Source: Aurantimonas sp. Leaf443
GTDB lineage: Bacteria > Pseudomonadota > Alphaproteobacteria > Rhizobiales > Rhizobiaceae
Length of the DNA stretch: 64,000 bases
Reading direction: 5' to 3'
Assembly (NCBI RefSeq): GCF_001425575.1
Contig: NZ_LMRD01000006.1
Coordinates: 383,977 to 447,976 of the forward strand
Shown: in pieces, positions 33,563 through 44,492 of the stretch
Numbering within the stretch: position 1 is the first letter of the stretch
Layout of the letters: each line of letters begins with the position of its first letter
The notes under the pieces: model-generated
The model's input: the letters and a program-made list of their open reading frames with translations, nothing else
The model's database searches: none
What the model was told of the DNA's origin: nothing
Program-made: the position numbers and the translations under genes

Positions 33563-34515
33563 TGGACGGGCAAGCGCTTCTCGCCCGGCTGGGCGACAGG
33601 CTGGCCGGGGTGCGCGGCCGTCTGACGGCGGGCGCCGGGCTCGACAAGGTGACCTGGTTCCGCGTCGGGGGACCGGCGGAGATCCTGTTCCAGCCGGCCG
33701 ATGAGGAGGACCTGTCGGCCTTCCTCGAAGCGCTGCCCGAAGAGGTGCCGGTGACGACGGTCGGCATCGGCTCGAACCTCCTGGTGCGCGAGGCCGGCAT
33801 TCCCGGCGTCACGATCCGCCTCTCGGCCAAGGGCTTCGGCGCGGTCGAGCGGGTCGGGGACACGCAGCTGCGCGCCGGCACCGCCGCTCCCGACAAGCGC
33901 GTGGCCGCGGCCGCCCTCGAGGCGGAACTCGCCGGCTTCCACTTCTATCACGGCATTCCCGGCTCGATCGGCGGCGCGCTGCGCATGAATGCCGGGGCCA
34001 ACGGCGTGGAGACCGCCGAGCGCGTCGTCGAGGTGCGGGCCGTGGACCGGTCGGGGCGCGTCCATGTCCTGTCGCGGGCCGATCTCGGCTATTCCTACCG
34101 CCATTCCGCCGCCTCGCCGGACCTCATCTTCACCGCCGCGCTCTTCGAGGGGGCGAAGGGCGAAGCCGCCGCCATCCGGCAGGCGATGGACGAGGTGCAG
34201 CACCATCGCGAGACCGTGCAGCCCGTGCGCGAGAAGACCGGCGGCTCGACCTTCAAGAACCCGGCCGGCACCTCCGCCTGGAAGGAGATCGACAGAGCCG
34301 GCTGCCGCGGCCTGACGGTCGGCGGGGCGCAGATGTCGCCCCTGCATTGCAACTTCATGATCAACACGGGCACGGCGACCGGTTTCGACCTCGAGACGCT
34401 CGGCGAGACCGTTCGCGAACGCGTCCACGACACGTCCGGCATCGCGCTCGACTGGGAGATCAAGCGCTTCGGCCGCTTCGCGCCGGGTCGCGCCGTGAAC
34501 GCCTTCGAGGCCTAG
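33562..34515 (+). CDS. murB: UDP-N-acetylenolpyruvoylglucosamine reductase MurB
   Basis: MurB reduces enolpyruvyl-UDP-GlcNAc to UDP-MurNAc with NADPH and FAD. The 317-residue product has the FAD domain blocks [12 protein letters not shown] and [10 protein letters not shown], the [18 protein letters not shown] loop, the catalytic serine in [10 protein letters not shown], and the C-terminal DWEIKRFG glutamate. The absence of the extra Tyr loop of the E. coli form makes it the short type II MurB, common in Alphaproteobacteria. A 408-base gap separates it from ddl. Confidence 0.96.
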   Translation: MDGQALLARLGDRLAGVRGRLTAGAGLDKVTWFRVGGPAEILFQPADEEDLSAFLEALPEEVPVTTVGIGSNLLVREAGIPGVTIRLSAKGFGAVERVGDTQLRAGTAAPDKRVAAAALEAELAGFHFYHGIPGSIGGALRMNAGANGVETAERVVEVRAVDRSGRVHVLSRADLGYSYRHSAASPDLIFTAALFEGAKGEAAAIRQAMDEVQHHRETVQPVREKTGGSTFKNPAGTSAWKEIDRAGCRGLTVGGAQMSPLHCNFMINTGTATGFDLETLGETVRERVHDTSGIALDWEIKRFGRFAPGRAVNAFEA

Positions 34516-34923
34516 GGCCTTCGCGTCCCGGCGCGGCCGGCCTGTCCGCCGCGGGCGGACGACGCCCATCCTCGGGCCTCCCACCCGAGCCCGTCCGAAG
34601 GTCCGTCCCTCCGGGACGCGACGATCTCGATCGCGCCGCCGCGGCGGGCGCGGGCCCGTCGCGATTCTCCGAACGCCATACCGAGGGTGAACGGGCCCGC
34701 GCGTCTGCCGATCCCGTGGCGCGGACGAGGCCGCTCGCGCCCGGAACAAGCCCGGCACTGTTGCGCCAGATCCACGCATTGCATCTTCCGCGCCACGGTG
34801 AACGAGGGGCTTCCAAACGCCCTTACGATTTTCTTTCAAGGGCCTGGCACGGTTAACCTGTGCTTAACCATCGGCCTGCGATGAATGGTCCGAACCTCTG
34901 GAAGGGAATGGGATCGGCCTTCG
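34516..34923. other. 408-base gap in the division cluster with promoter-like elements
   Basis: No gene is supported here. The gap has a hairpin GTCCGCC-GCG-GGCGGAC at about 34542-34558 without a T run, which may end the murGCB transcript, and a TTAA-N7-TTAAC box at 34853-34868, 56 bases before the ddl start. Several rhizobia carry a small hypothetical gene in this position, but the frames here do not look coding. Confidence 0.6.
34853..34868 (+). promoter_or_regulatory. Candidate CtrA-binding box
   Basis: The sequence TTAA-CCTGTGC-TTAAC is a perfect match to the alphaproteobacterial CtrA consensus TTAA-N7-TTAAC. It lies in the gap that precedes ddl-ftsQ-ftsA, where cell-cycle control of division genes by CtrA is known in Caulobacter. 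In a GC-rich genome such a match is unlikely by chance in a 400-base region, but binding has not been shown. Confidence 0.65.
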
Positions 34924-35847
34924 ATGGGAAGCCATGTCGCGGTATTGATGGGCGGTTTTTCCTCGGAGAGGCCCGTGAGCCTCGCCTCGGGGACGGCGTG
35001 CGCCGACGCTCTGGAAGCGGCGGGCTTCACGGTCACGCGCATCGACGTCGACCGCGACGTCGGGCAGGTGCTGCGCGACCTGCGGCCGGACGTCGCCTTC
35101 AATGCGCTGCACGGCCCCTTCGGCGAGGACGGCACGATCCAGGGCATCCTGGAATATCTCGACCTGCCCTACACCCATTCGGGCGTCCTCGCCTCGGCGC
35201 TCGCCATGCACAAGGAGCGCGCGAAGATCATCGCGCGCGCCGCCGGCGTGCCGCTCGCCGAATCGAAGCTCGTGCACCGCCATGTGGCGGCGCGCGCCCA
35301 TGTCATGGCGCCGCCCTACGTGGTGAAGCCGGTGGCCGAGGGGTCGAGCTTCGGCGTGATCATCGTGCGCGAGGACCAGGCCCATCCGCCGCAGCAGCTG
35401 ACGGCCTCCGACTGGCCCTTCGGCGACCTCGTGATGGTGGAGCGCTTCGTGCACGGCCGCGAGCTGACCTGCGCCGTGATGGGCGACGTCGCCCTCGAGG
35501 TCTGCGAGATCACGACCGAAGGCCACGCCTTCTACGACTACGATTCGAAATACGCGCCCGGCGGCTCGGTGCACACGGTGCCGGCGCCCATTCCCGCCAA
35601 GGTCGCGCGCCTCGTGCAGGAAAAGGCGCTCGCCGCCCACAAGGCGGTCGGCTGCCGCGGCGTCTCGCGCTCGGACTTTCGCTACGACGACCGGTTCGGC
35701 GAGGGCGGCGAGCTCGTCTGGCTGGAGATCAACACCCAGCCCGGCATGACGCCGACCTCGCTCGTGCCCGACATCGCGCGCGCCAGCGGGCACAGCTTCG
35801 CCGAACTCCTGACCTGGCTGGTGGAGGACGCCTCGTGCCGCCGCTGA
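34924..35847 (+). CDS. ddl: D-alanine--D-alanine ligase
   Basis: Ddl joins two D-alanines with ATP for the end of the peptidoglycan stem peptide. The 307-residue product has the N-terminal [17 protein letters not shown] block, [14 protein letters not shown], the ATP-grasp loop [12 protein letters not shown], and the Mg-binding [15 protein letters not shown] near the C-terminus. I chose ATG 34924, which starts just before the first strand; an in-frame codon at 34885 would add 13 residues. The ftsQ start lies inside its 3' end. This is the copy usually called ddlB in division clusters. Confidence 0.95.
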   Translation: MGSHVAVLMGGFSSERPVSLASGTACADALEAAGFTVTRIDVDRDVGQVLRDLRPDVAFNALHGPFGEDGTIQGILEYLDLPYTHSGVLASALAMHKERAKIIARAAGVPLAESKLVHRHVAARAHVMAPPYVVKPVAEGSSFGVIIVREDQAHPPQQLTASDWPFGDLVMVERFVHGRELTCAVMGDVALEVCEITTEGHAFYDYDSKYAPGGSVHTVPAPIPAKVARLVQEKALAAHKAVGCRGVSRSDFRYDDRFGEGGELVWLEINTQPGMTPTSLVPDIARASGHSFAELLTWLVEDASCRR

Positions 35848-36752
35848 CCGCCGACCGCCGCTCGCCCTCCGCGCCCATGCCGGGCGCGCCGAGCAAGTTC
35901 TCGCTGCGCATGAAGATCGCCGGCCGGCGCGCCGTGGCCTTCTCGACGGCCCTGTGCCGGCGCAAGCCGCCGCGCTTCGGCGTGCTGGCCACGCTCGTCA
36001 TCGGCTCATCGCTCGCCTACGGCGTCGCCGTCGGCGGCCATACGATCGCGGTGATCGACGCGGTGGCGCAGCCGCTGGGCTTCTCGATCAACCGGATCGA
36101 CGTGGAGGGCAATCGCGAGACCTCCGAGATCGACGTTTTGCAGACCCTGTGGGCCACCGGCTCGCAGAGCCTCCTCTCGCTCGACCCGACGGCGGCGCGC
36201 GCGGCGCTGGAGAAGCTGCCCTGGATCGAGCGCGCCTCGGTCGCCAAGATCTTCCCGGACCGGGTGCGCATCACCGTCCTCGAGCATCGCCCCTTCGCGC
36301 TCTGGCAGCGCGACGGAAGCTTCACGGTCGTCGACCGCGAGGGCCGCGAGATCATGCCCTTCACGCCCGGCCGCTTCTCCATGCTGCCGGTCATCGTCGG
36401 CGAGGGCGCGGCGGACACGGCGGCCATGCTGCTCGACGAGATGGAGGCCACGCCCGAGCTTCGCGCAAGGGTGAAGGCCTATATCCGGGTGGGTGATCGT
36501 CGATGGGACCTGCGGCTCGACGACGGCGTCACGATCCGCCTGCCCGAGGACGGGCCGGTGGAAGCTCTGGAGGAAGTGGCACGGATCGACCGCGAGAGCG
36601 GCCTCCTGTCGCGCGATATCGAGGCGGTCGACATGCGTCTGGAGGATCGGATGGTCGTGAAGCTGACCCCGGCCGCCGTCGAGCGCCGCGAAACAGAGCT
36701 CGAAGAACGCGAGAAAGCGCTGAAGCGCGCGCGGAAGGCGAAACCCGTATGA
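35835..36752 (+). CDS. ftsQ: Cell division protein FtsQ
   Basis: FtsQ is the bitopic divisome protein that links early and late division proteins in the periplasm. The 305-residue product has a basic cytoplasmic N-terminus, one span at about 50-72, a POTRA domain with [20 protein letters not shown] and [19 protein letters not shown], and the beta domain beyond. The C-terminal tail is highly charged. I chose GTG 35835, which follows GGAGG at seven bases and overlaps ddl by 13 bases; an in-frame ATG lies 14 codons downstream. It ends in an ATGA overlap with ftsA. Confidence 0.95.
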   Translation: MPPLTADRRSPSAPMPGAPSKFSLRMKIAGRRAVAFSTALCRRKPPRFGVLATLVIGSSLAYGVAVGGHTIAVIDAVAQPLGFSINRIDVEGNRETSEIDVLQTLWATGSQSLLSLDPTAARAALEKLPWIERASVAKIFPDRVRITVLEHRPFALWQRDGSFTVVDREGREIMPFTPGRFSMLPVIVGEGAADTAAMLLDEMEATPELRARVKAYIRVGDRRWDLRLDDGVTIRLPEDGPVEALEEVARIDRESGLLSRDIEAVDMRLEDRMVVKLTPAAVERRETELEEREKALKRARKAKPV

Positions 36753-38071
36753 GTTTGTTTTCCAGAAGCCGCAACGACCTGCCCCGCGTGAAGGCGCTGT
36801 CGCGCAAGACGCGCGTCATCTCCGTGCTGGACGTCGGATCCGAGAAGATCTCCTGCCTCATCGCCCGGCTGAAGCCGCGCGCAGCCAGCGAGATCCTGCC
36901 CGGGCGCACCCATACGATCGAGGTGATCGGCGTCGGCCATCAGCGCTCGCGCGGCATCAAGTCGGGCGTCGTGGTCGACCTCGAGGCCGCCGAGCAGGCG
37001 ATTCGCCATTGCGTGGACGCGGCCGAGCGCATGGCCGGCCTCACCATCGAGAGCCTCATCGTCTCGCTGACGGCGGGCCGGCTCAAGAGCCAGCGCGGCC
37101 AGGCCTTCGTGGAAGCCGCCGGCGAGGTGACGGACGACGACGTCGCCAAGGCGCTGTCGCTCGCCTCGCGGCTGAAGCTCGAGGCCGGGCGCGTGGCGCT
37201 GCATTCGATCGCCTGCGACACGTCGATCGACGGCGAGGGCGGACTTGAGAAGCCGGTCGGCATGGTCGGCGGGCGGCTCGGGCTCGAGATGCACGTGCTC
37301 TCGGCCGAGGAGACGCCGCTGCGCAATCTCGAGGCGGCGATCAACCGCGCCCATCTCGTGGTGGAGGCCTTCGTGGCGACGCCCTATGCCAGCGCCCTCT
37401 CGGTGCTGGTGGAGGACGAGGCGCAGATGGGCTCGGCCTGCATCGACATGGGCGGCGGCGCGACGACGATCGCGATCTTCCAGAACGGCCGCTTCGTCTA
37501 TGCCGATTCGGTGGCGCTGGGCGGCCATCACATCACGATGGATCTTGCCCGCGGCCTCTCGATCCGCACGAGCGACGCCGAACGGCTGAAGGTGATGCAC
37601 GGCTGCACCCTCTCCGAGCTGATGGACGACGCCGAGACGGTGCAGGTGGCCCCGCTCGGCGAGGACGGCCGCGAGGCGCCGATCACGGTGGCGCGCTCGC
37701 TGATCGCCAAGATCATCCGGCCGCGCGTCGAGGAGACGTTCGAACTGGTGCGCGACCGGCTGGCGGCCTCGGGCCTCGGCCACGTCATCGGCAAGCGGGT
37801 GGTGCTGACGGGCGGCGCCAGCCAGCTCGCGGGGCTCGGCGAGACGGCCCGCACCGTCATGCAGCGCAACGTGCGCCTCGGTCGTCCGGTCGGCGTCGCG
37901 GGTCTGAACCCTTCCAGCAAGGGCCCGGCCTTCGCGACCTCCGTCGGGCTGCTCATCTACCCGCAGGTGGCCCACCGCGAATACGTGCAGGAGACCTCGC
38001 TGGCGGCGCTGGCCTTCGACACGAACACCCGCACCGGGCGCCTCGGCGCCTGGCTGAAGCGAAGTTTCTGA
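36749..38071 (+). CDS. ftsA: Cell division protein FtsA
   Basis: FtsA is the actin-like protein that tethers FtsZ to the membrane. The 440-residue product has the actin-fold phosphate loops [15 protein letters not shown] and [17 protein letters not shown], the 1C domain between them, and the adenosine block [16 protein letters not shown]-terminal amphipathic helix with LGAWLKRSF closes the protein and should bind the membrane. The start overlaps the ftsQ stop. 127 bases separate it from ftsZ, and these should contain an ftsZ promoter. Confidence 0.97.
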   Translation: MSLFSRSRNDLPRVKALSRKTRVISVLDVGSEKISCLIARLKPRAASEILPGRTHTIEVIGVGHQRSRGIKSGVVVDLEAAEQAIRHCVDAAERMAGLTIESLIVSLTAGRLKSQRGQAFVEAAGEVTDDDVAKALSLASRLKLEAGRVALHSIACDTSIDGEGGLEKPVGMVGGRLGLEMHVLSAEETPLRNLEAAINRAHLVVEAFVATPYASALSVLVEDEAQMGSACIDMGGGATTIAIFQNGRFVYADSVALGGHHITMDLARGLSIRTSDAERLKVMHGCTLSELMDDAETVQVAPLGEDGREAPITVARSLIAKIIRPRVEETFELVRDRLAASGLGHVIGKRVVLTGGASQLAGLGETARTVMQRNVRLGRPVGVAGLNPSSKGPAFATSVGLLIYPQVAHREYVQETSLAALAFDTNTRTGRLGAWLKRSF

Positions 38072-38198
38072 ACGGTTTTCCGGGCCGGCCCCACAGGCCA
38101 GCTCCCCACGGATCGGTGCGCGCCGCGCGCCGCCTCACACGACCAAACATGACGGCCGGCGCGGCGAGACGGCCCAGACATCGAAGAGGATCAACGCC

Positions 38199-39788
38199 AT
38201 GAACATCAATCTCTCCCGGCCCGACATCACCGAGCTGAAGCCCCGCATCACCGTGTTCGGCGTCGGCGGCGGCGGCTGCAACGCCGTCAACAACATGATC
38301 AGCGCCGGACTCGAGGGCGTCGAGTTCGTGATCGCCAACACCGACGCGCAGGCCCTGCGCTCCTCGCGCGCCGAGCGCATCATCCAGATGGGCGTCGCCG
38401 TCACCGAGGGGCTCGGCGCCGGTTCGCAGCCCGAGGTCGGCCGCGCGGCCGCCGAGGAATCCATCGACGAGGTCTGCGACCATCTCCTCGGCTCGCATAT
38501 GTGCTTCGTCACCGCCGGCATGGGCGGCGGCACCGGCACGGGCGCGGCACCCGTCGTGGCGCGGGCGGCCCGCGAGAAGGGCATCCTGACCGTCGGCGTC
38601 GTCACCAAGCCCTTCCACTTCGAGGGCCAGCGGCGCATGCGCATCGCCGAGCAGGGCATCGAGGAGCTGCAGAAGAACGTCGACACGCTCATCGTCATCC
38701 CGAACCAGAACCTCTTCCGCATCGCCAACGACAAGACGACCTTCGCCGACGCCTTCGGCATGGCCGACCAGGTTCTCTATTCTGGCGTCGCCTGCATCAC
38801 CGACCTCATGGTCAAGGAAGGCCTCATCAACCTCGACTTCGCGGACGTTCGCTCCGTGATGCGCGAGATGGGCAAGGCCATGATGGGCACGGGCGAGGCT
38901 TCGGGCGAGGGCCGCGCGATGGCCGCCGCCGAGGCGGCGATCGCCAACCCGCTGCTCGACGAGACCTCGATGAAGGGCGCCAAGGGCCTCCTCATCTCGA
39001 TCACCGGCGGGCGCGACCTGACCCTGTTCGAGGTGGACGAGGCGGCCACGCGCATCCGCGAGGAGGTCGACCAGGACGCCAACATCATCCTCGGCGCCAC
39101 GTTCGACGAGAGCCTGGAAGGCATCATCCGCGTCTCGGTCGTGGCCACCGGCATCGACAAGACGGAGATGGAGATGGCCGAGCGCCTCGCCGGCTTCCAG
39201 AACGCCTCCATGCCCCAGCAGCGCTCCGTGCCGCAGCCGGCGGTCCAGCAGGCCGCCGCGCCCGCGCAGATGCCGATGATGCGCGATGCCGAGCCGGTCC
39301 GCATGCAGGCGCCCGCTCCGGTCGCGCCCGCGCCGGTGCAGGAGGACATGATGGACACGTCCGACCTCGACGACGACTTCTCCGCCGCGCTCGCGGCCGA
39401 GATCGCCCAGGTCGCCCCGGCGCCGCGCAGCCGCATGCCGCGCGTCGACGAGTTCCCGCCGATGGTCCGCGCCGAGATCGAGAGCCGCACCGGCTCGCCG
39501 AGCGAGGCGATGGGCGCCGAGGACCGCGGCCCGATGGGTCTCCTCAGCCGCCTCACGAAGGGCCTCGCCCGCCGCGAGGAGGAAGAGGCGGCGCTTCTCG
39601 CCGAGGCGCAGCGCGCCATGCCGCGCCCGGCCGCCGAGGCCCCGCGCCGCGCGCCGGAAGCCAGCCCCTATGCGCCGCGGCGCACGGCGGCCGACTCGGC
39701 CGCCCGCCCGCAGACCTCGCAGATGCGCCCCGCCAGCGAGGACGAGCAGCTGGAGATCCCGGCCTTCCTGCGCCGTCAGTCGAACTGA
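38199..39788 (+). CDS. ftsZ: Cell division GTPase FtsZ
   Basis: FtsZ polymerises into the Z ring that drives division. The 529-residue product has the tubulin signature [18 protein letters not shown] near 107, the N-terminal [14 protein letters not shown] loop, and the T7 region [11 protein letters not shown]. After the globular core (to about 320) comes a long Ala/Pro/Gln/Arg-rich linker of about 190 residues, as in other Alphaproteobacteria, ending in the conserved tail [12 protein letters not shown] that binds FtsA and others. A strong terminator follows. Confidence 0.98.
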   Translation: MNINLSRPDITELKPRITVFGVGGGGCNAVNNMISAGLEGVEFVIANTDAQALRSSRAERIIQMGVAVTEGLGAGSQPEVGRAAAEESIDEVCDHLLGSHMCFVTAGMGGGTGTGAAPVVARAAREKGILTVGVVTKPFHFEGQRRMRIAEQGIEELQKNVDTLIVIPNQNLFRIANDKTTFADAFGMADQVLYSGVACITDLMVKEGLINLDFADVRSVMREMGKAMMGTGEASGEGRAMAAAEAAIANPLLDETSMKGAKGLLISITGGRDLTLFEVDEAATRIREEVDQDANIILGATFDESLEGIIRVSVVATGIDKTEMEMAERLAGFQNASMPQQRSVPQPAVQQAAAPAQMPMMRDAEPVRMQAPAPVAPAPVQEDMMDTSDLDDDFSAALAAEIAQVAPAPRSRMPRVDEFPPMVRAEIESRTGSPSEAMGAEDRGPMGLLSRLTKGLARREEEEAALLAEAQRAMPRPAAEAPRRAPEASPYAPRRTAADSAARPQTSQMRPASEDEQLEIPAFLRRQSN

Positions 39789-40109
39789 TCGCCTGTCGCG
39801 AAGTTGCAAGTTTGACACAGGGTCCGCCGTGCTCAGCACGGCGGACCCTTTCGTTTAAGGCCCTGTCATTGCTGCGTTTTACGAAGGCTTAACCGCGTCG
39901 GTGGTAACAACGGGTCATAAACTGTGATTTGGCTGCCGCAGGGCTGCGCTCTAGGAAAAGATACGAGTTTTCGGGATTTCCGGAGGCGCGGCCATCCTGG
40001 GGAGGAGGTCGCCCTGCGTCACCAGAATCCTTTCCAGAACAGAGAGGCGGCAGCCCGTAAGGGCCGGCCGCGACGCCACGGGCTGGCGGGAAAGGTGCCA
40101 GAAGTGTCG
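39789..40109. other. 321-base ftsZ-lpxC intergenic region
   Basis: Contains the terminator at 39821-39856 and, beyond it, the presumed lpxC promoter and leader. A single TTAACC (39890-39895) could be a half CtrA site, but no second half lies at the right spacing. No coding region is supported. Confidence 0.6.
39821..39856 (+). terminator. Terminator hairpin after ftsZ
   Basis: GGTCCGCCGTGC (39821-39832) pairs perfectly with GCACGGCGGACC (39836-39847) around a TCA loop, followed by CTTTCGTTT. A 12-bp stem with a T-rich tail 33 bases after the ftsZ stop makes a good intrinsic terminator, so lpxC has its own promoter. Confidence 0.85.
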
Positions 40110-41048
40110 ATGTTTCAGCAGACCATCGGATCGCGGATCGAGTTTTCCGGCGTTGGCGTCCATAGCGGCCTGCCGGTGCATCTCGATCTCGTTCCCGCCG
40201 CGGTCCATACCGGCATCGTCTTCCGCCTTTCCGATTCCGCCGGTCGCCTCCACGAAATCCGCGCCATCTCGTCCAACTCGGTCCTGATGGACCTCGCCAC
40301 CGTGATCGGCGATCCGATGGGCGCGCATGTCTCCACGATCGAGCACCTGATGGCCGCGCTCTACGCGATGGGCGTCGACAACGTGCTGGTCGAGATCGAC
40401 GCCTTCGAGACGCCCATCATGGACGGCTGCGCCGCCCTCTTCGTCGCGGCGCTCGGCAAGGCCGGCATCGTGGCGCAGGGCGCCAAGCGCCGCTACGTCC
40501 GGGTCCTCAAGACCGTCTCGGTCGAGCTGAACGGCGCGCGCGCCGAGTACCGCCCGCACGACGGCACGCGCTTCGAGGTCGAGATCGATTTCGACACGCC
40601 GGCCATCGGCCGCCAGATCTACCGCGCCGACCTGACCGCCGAGCGCTTCGCCCGCGACCTGTCGCAGGCGCGCACCTTCGGCTTCATGAAAGACGTGGAG
40701 CGCCTGTGGGCCGCCGGCTACGCGCTCGGCTCCTCGCTGGAGAATTCCGTGGTGATCGGCGACGACGGCCGCATCATCAACCCGGACGGCCTGCGCTATG
40801 CCGACGAGTTCGTGCGCCACAAGGCGCTGGACGCCGTCGGCGACCAGGCGCTCGCGGGGGGGCGCATCCTCGGCTGCTACCGCTCCTACAAGGGCGGCCA
40901 TCGCCTCAACGCGCTGGCGCTGCAGGCGCTGTTCGCCGACGAGAGCGCCTACGAGCTGGTGGAGATGCCGGCCCGCCGCGTCGACGCGATCCGTCACGCA
41001 CCGCTCGTCGCCGTCGCCGCGCCCGCCTTCGGTCCGCAGACGCTCTGA
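40110..41048 (+). CDS. lpxC: UDP-3-O-acyl-N-acetylglucosamine deacetylase LpxC
   Basis: LpxC is the zinc deacetylase that commits UDP-3-O-acyl-GlcNAc to lipid A synthesis. The 312-residue product starts with IEFSGVGVHSGLPVHLDLVP and has the zinc histidine in IEHLMAALYAMG, the catalytic glutamate region AFETPIMDGCA, SLENSVVIGDD, and the C-terminal zinc ligands in RHKALDAVGD and KGGHRLNALAL. ATG 40110 is my choice; a GTG at 40104 is close by and the frame is open far upstream without LpxC likeness. It carries on the usual dcw order after ftsZ. Confidence 0.96.
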   Translation: MFQQTIGSRIEFSGVGVHSGLPVHLDLVPAAVHTGIVFRLSDSAGRLHEIRAISSNSVLMDLATVIGDPMGAHVSTIEHLMAALYAMGVDNVLVEIDAFETPIMDGCAALFVAALGKAGIVAQGAKRRYVRVLKTVSVELNGARAEYRPHDGTRFEVEIDFDTPAIGRQIYRADLTAERFARDLSQARTFGFMKDVERLWAAGYALGSSLENSVVIGDDGRIINPDGLRYADEFVRHKALDAVGDQALAGGRILGCYRSYKGGHRLNALALQALFADESAYELVEMPARRVDAIRHAPLVAVAAPAFGPQTL

Positions 41049-41234
41049 ACGCCGCGTCGCCTGAGCCCTCGGGAGGGGTGGCCGCGGTTCCCTTCCGCAG
41101 GGCAGGGGGCGCGACGATCGCGCGGATGCAGGCGGGGGCAGGGGCCACAAAAAAGGCGGGTTGCTCGCGCTTCAGCGTTGCCGAATGCAGAGGCCGGGCT
41201 TAGAACCTCAGGCCTTCGATGGGGGTCGACAGAC

Positions 41235-42134
41235 ATGACGGATGCACTGACGTTTGCGAACGGATCGAGCGGTCGCGAAGCGGGCTCCGGACGTCGTGCC
41301 GCGATGTTCGCCCTTCTGGCGGGACTGGTCGTCGCGGGGCCGCTCACGGGCTGCGCCACGTCCGGCGAGAGCGATGTGGACGCGCTGGCGCTCGCCGCGC
41401 AGACCGAGCGGCCGGACGTTCTCTACAACCAGGGCCTCGCCAACCTCGAGGGCGGACGGCTCGGCGAGGCCGCCAAGAAGTTCGAGGCGATCGACCGCCA
41501 GCACCCCTATTCGGAATGGGCGCGCAAGGCGCTGGTGATGCGCGCCTTCGCCAGCTATCGCGGCGGCCAGTACGACGACGCGGTGAACTCGGCGCAGCGC
41601 TATCTCACGCTCTATCCCGGCTCCGAGGAAGCGCCCTACGCGCAGTACATCATCGGCCTCGCCTACTATCGCCAGATCCCGGACGTGACGCGCGACCAGA
41701 AGGAAGCGGGCCGCGCGGCCGCGGCGATGCGCGAGGTGATCGAGCGCTATCCCGATTCCGAATATGCCGAGGACGCGCGCACCAAGCTGCGCATCGCCCG
41801 CGACCAGCTCGCCGGCAAGGAGATGCAGGTCGGGCGCTACTATCTGGAGCGCCGCGAATACGTGGCGGCCGTGAACCGCTTCAAGAACGTCGTCGACGTC
41901 TACCCGGAATCGCGCCAGGTCGAAGAGGCGCTCGCCCGCCTGACGGAAGCCTATTACGCGATGGGCCTCGTCAACGAGGCGCAGGCGTCGGCTTCCGTTC
42001 TCGGGCAGAACTATCCCGATTCGCCCTGGTACCGGGACAGCTACCAGCTGCTCCAGTCCAAGGGCCTCGCCCCGCGCGCAGGGGGCGGCGACTCCTGGTT
42101 CGCCTCGGCGACAAGGCGCATCACCGGCGCCTGA
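41235..42134 (+). CDS. bamD: Outer-membrane assembly lipoprotein BamD
   Basis: BamD is the essential lipoprotein of the BAM complex that inserts beta-barrel proteins into the outer membrane. The 299-residue precursor has a lipobox L-T-G-C with cysteine 40 after a long N-region, then five tetratricopeptide-like repeats ([61 protein letters not shown] and others). The N-region of about 20 residues before the hydrophobic core is long for a signal peptide, so an internal start is possible. A hairpin follows at 42256-42288. Confidence 0.94.
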   Translation: MTDALTFANGSSGREAGSGRRAAMFALLAGLVVAGPLTGCATSGESDVDALALAAQTERPDVLYNQGLANLEGGRLGEAAKKFEAIDRQHPYSEWARKALVMRAFASYRGGQYDDAVNSAQRYLTLYPGSEEAPYAQYIIGLAYYRQIPDVTRDQKEAGRAAAAMREVIERYPDSEYAEDARTKLRIARDQLAGKEMQVGRYYLERREYVAAVNRFKNVVDVYPESRQVEEALARLTEAYYAMGLVNEAQASASVLGQNYPDSPWYRDSYQLLQSKGLAPRAGGGDSWFASATRRITGA

Positions 42135-42521
42135 CAGGCACGCTTCACCGCCCTGCGTCGGTCACCGACCGACCCGGCGCGGAGGCGGTGCAGAGGCCGG
42201 GCGCCGCTCGATCGGTTCCCGCCTGCAAGACCTCCATCATCACCAAGCCACCTCGGGGCGCCTACGTCTGGCCGGACGTATGGCGCCCTTCGTATTCCTA
42301 TACGGCAGAAACCGGTCGTGTCCTGTCGTTGCAGCCGAAAATGGCTTTCGAACCGCGGCGCCTCACCCAATCAGGTGATGACCCTGCGGGATCTAGCGTT
42401 TAAAATGGCCGGTGTTGTAAGGGTAGCTGTGCTTATGGTTCTGAATAAGAACTAAGGGCGTCTTTGTTTTGTTCGAAGCAAAGGTCGGCGTTGCCCGTAA
42501 GACTCTACGGCAAGGCCCCGA
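42135..42521. other. 387-base intergenic region between bamD and the acyltransferase gene
   Basis: Holds a terminator-like hairpin at 42256-42288 and, in its last 120 bases, a more AT-rich stretch that should carry the acyltransferase promoter. I see no gene. Confidence 0.6.
42256..42288 (+). terminator. Terminator-like hairpin after bamD
   Basis: GGGCGCCTACGTC (42256-42268) pairs with GACGTA and, after a one-base bulge, GGCGCCC (42275-42288). A short TTCGTATTCC follows. It probably ends the lpxC-bamD side transcript. Confidence 0.65.
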
Positions 42522-44492
42522 ATGCTTCAGACATCCAAGGCCGTCGAGGCCGATCGAACCTTCATCAGGCGCGATATCGAAGGCCTGCGCGCCATCTCGG
42601 TACTCGCGGTGCTGACATTTCATGCCAATCCGGACTGGCTTCCGGGCGGTTTTCTCGGCGTCGACTTCTTCTTCGTCATCTCGGGCTATCTGCTGACGGC
42701 CATTCTCATCCGGGAGCGGCGCGAGGATCGGCTCTCGCTGGCCGCGTTCTACGAGCGACGCATTCGTCGGATCCTGCCGGCGCTCTTCCTGATGCTGGCG
42801 GTCACCGTGCCGCTGGCCATCGCTCTGATGCCGCCGGTGCAGCTCCGCCTCTACGGTGGCGCCCTGGTATCCACGGTCCTTTACGGCTCGAACATCTGGC
42901 TGATGCTGACGACGAACTACTTCTCGCCAGCGGCGGAAGAAAATCCGATCGTCCACACATGGAGTTTGTCGCTCGAGGAGCAGTTCTACATCGTCCTGCC
43001 CTTCGTGATCCTTCTGACCTGGAGGCTCGGCCGGCGCTGGATGCTGGCGGCGCTGATCGGGGGGGCCTTGCTTTCGCTGGCATTCGCCCATTCGGCATCT
43101 CTACTGGCGCCGACGCAAAGTTTCTACCTTCTGCCCACGCGCGCCTGGGAGCTGTTGCTGGGGTCGATCATCGCCGCCCTTCTCGACGGACGTGCCACGA
43201 CCGACGGCCCGAGCCCCTCTCGGCGCGCCCACGAAGCTGCGACCGCGATCGGCCTCGCGGTCATTCTCGGCTACCTCTTTTTCGCCGATCCGGAAGGCGT
43301 CCATCCCGGTAGCGCCACGCTTCTTCCCATCGCCGGCGTGGCCGCTCTTCTCTATTGCGGCCATGGTCGAACGACGTTCGCGGGTCGGATCCTGGGACTG
43401 CGTCCGCTCGTGGCCTGCGGGCTGATCTCCTACTCGCTCTACCTCTGGCACCAGCCGCTATTCGCCTTCGCGCGCCTGTCCTCCCCGCAGGTGCCGTCGC
43501 CGTTCCTGTTCATTCTGCTCGCCGTGGCGGCCATTCTCCTGGCCATGGCAACCTATCGCTTCGTCGAACGGCCTTTCCGGGACCGTCGTTTTCTCAGTCA
43601 GAGAGCGGTCTTCGCCGGTGCCGCTCTCGTGAGCATCGCCTTCGTGGCGATCGGGGGCAGTCTCTATGCGGCGAACGGCTTTCCGGAACGGCTGAGCCCG
43701 CGGCAGGACGAAGCGATGCGCCTGTTGCAGACGGTCTGGCGCGAGCGGTCGGAGGCGATCCGGACGGGACAATGCCATTTCACCGAAGGAACGGGCGTCA
43801 CGCTCGAGACCTTCGTGAAGGATTGGGCTCTTCGATGCCGGCCGAAAGCCGCCCATGGCCGGATCTTCGTGATCGGCGACAGCCATGCGGCCGATACGGC
43901 CGTCGCTCTTCGGAGCGTCAATCCGGATATCGGCCAGATCACGGCAGCCGGCTGCACCATACGCTGGTCGAAGATGAAGGGGCGGTGTCTGCGCATCTTC
44001 GAACGGTTGGTCGCCAGACTCGACCTGAGGCCCGACGATACGATCGTCATCGCGCAGCGCTGGACGGGACAGACCCGGCTGGACGCCTTCGCGGAGAATC
44101 TGGATCTGTGGAAGAAGTTCGGCGCCAGGGTGGTCTTGGTTTCGCCGCGGCCCGAATATCCGAACTTCCAGCGCCGTATCCTCTATGCCGCGGATCAGGC
44201 GGCATCGGCGCGTGTATCGGACATCTTGCAAAGCTTCGGCGACATTGAAGGCGAAGAAGGCCTGTCCCCCGCGGCTCGTGAAGACTTCGATGCGCAGGTG
44301 CGCGAAGCGGGCGTCGCCATCCTGCAGATGGACGATCTCATCTGCGGGCTGAGCGGCGACGGGTCTTGCGGTCCCGTCGTGGGAGAAACCTTGCTGATCT
44401 GCGACGAATCGCATCTGACGAGAACGGGCGCCCAGATGCTGGGACCGGACCTCTGGCACCGTCTCCAGCCCTTGCTCCCGGGAGGCTCATGA
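42522..44492 (+). CDS. Acyltransferase 3 / SGNH-domain membrane protein (OafA-like)
   Basis: A 656-residue inner-membrane O-acyltransferase that acetylates surface polysaccharide or peptidoglycan. The N-terminal acyltransferase-3 domain (about 15-380, ten spans) has the catalytic-type RRDIEGLRAISVLAVLTFH and FLGVDFFFVISGYLLT, and SLYLWHQPLF near 310. The C-terminal SGNH domain (about 440-656) has GDSHAADTA with the serine nucleophile and ESHLTRTGAQ with the Asp/His-type end. Such two-domain proteins modify O-antigen or capsule. GC content looks slightly lower than in the dcw genes, and it interrupts the usual bamD-recN order, which suggests insertion. Confidence 0.9.
   Translation: MLQTSKAVEADRTFIRRDIEGLRAISVLAVLTFHANPDWLPGGFLGVDFFFVISGYLLTAILIRERREDRLSLAAFYERRIRRILPALFLMLAVTVPLAIALMPPVQLRLYGGALVSTVLYGSNIWLMLTTNYFSPAAEENPIVHTWSLSLEEQFYIVLPFVILLTWRLGRRWMLAALIGGALLSLAFAHSASLLAPTQSFYLLPTRAWELLLGSIIAALLDGRATTDGPSPSRRAHEAATAIGLAVILGYLFFADPEGVHPGSATLLPIAGVAALLYCGHGRTTFAGRILGLRPLVACGLISYSLYLWHQPLFAFARLSSPQVPSPFLFILLAVAAILLAMATYRFVERPFRDRRFLSQRAVFAGAALVSIAFVAIGGSLYAANGFPERLSPRQDEAMRLLQTVWRERSEAIRTGQCHFTEGTGVTLETFVKDWALRCRPKAAHGRIFVIGDSHAADTAVALRSVNPDIGQITAAGCTIRWSKMKGRCLRIFERLVARLDLRPDDTIVIAQRWTGQTRLDAFAENLDLWKKFGARVVLVSPRPEYPNFQRRILYAADQAASARVSDILQSFGDIEGEEGLSPAAREDFDAQVREAGVAILQMDDLICGLSGDGSCGPVVGETLLICDESHLTRTGAQMLGPDLWHRLQPLLPGGS

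Noticed and set aside
39999-40009. GGGAGGAGG sequence upstream of lpxC, a possible second CCUCCUCCC RNA on the minus strand
   Set aside because: No closing stem and no terminator follow on the minus strand, unlike the clear example at 19648-19780.
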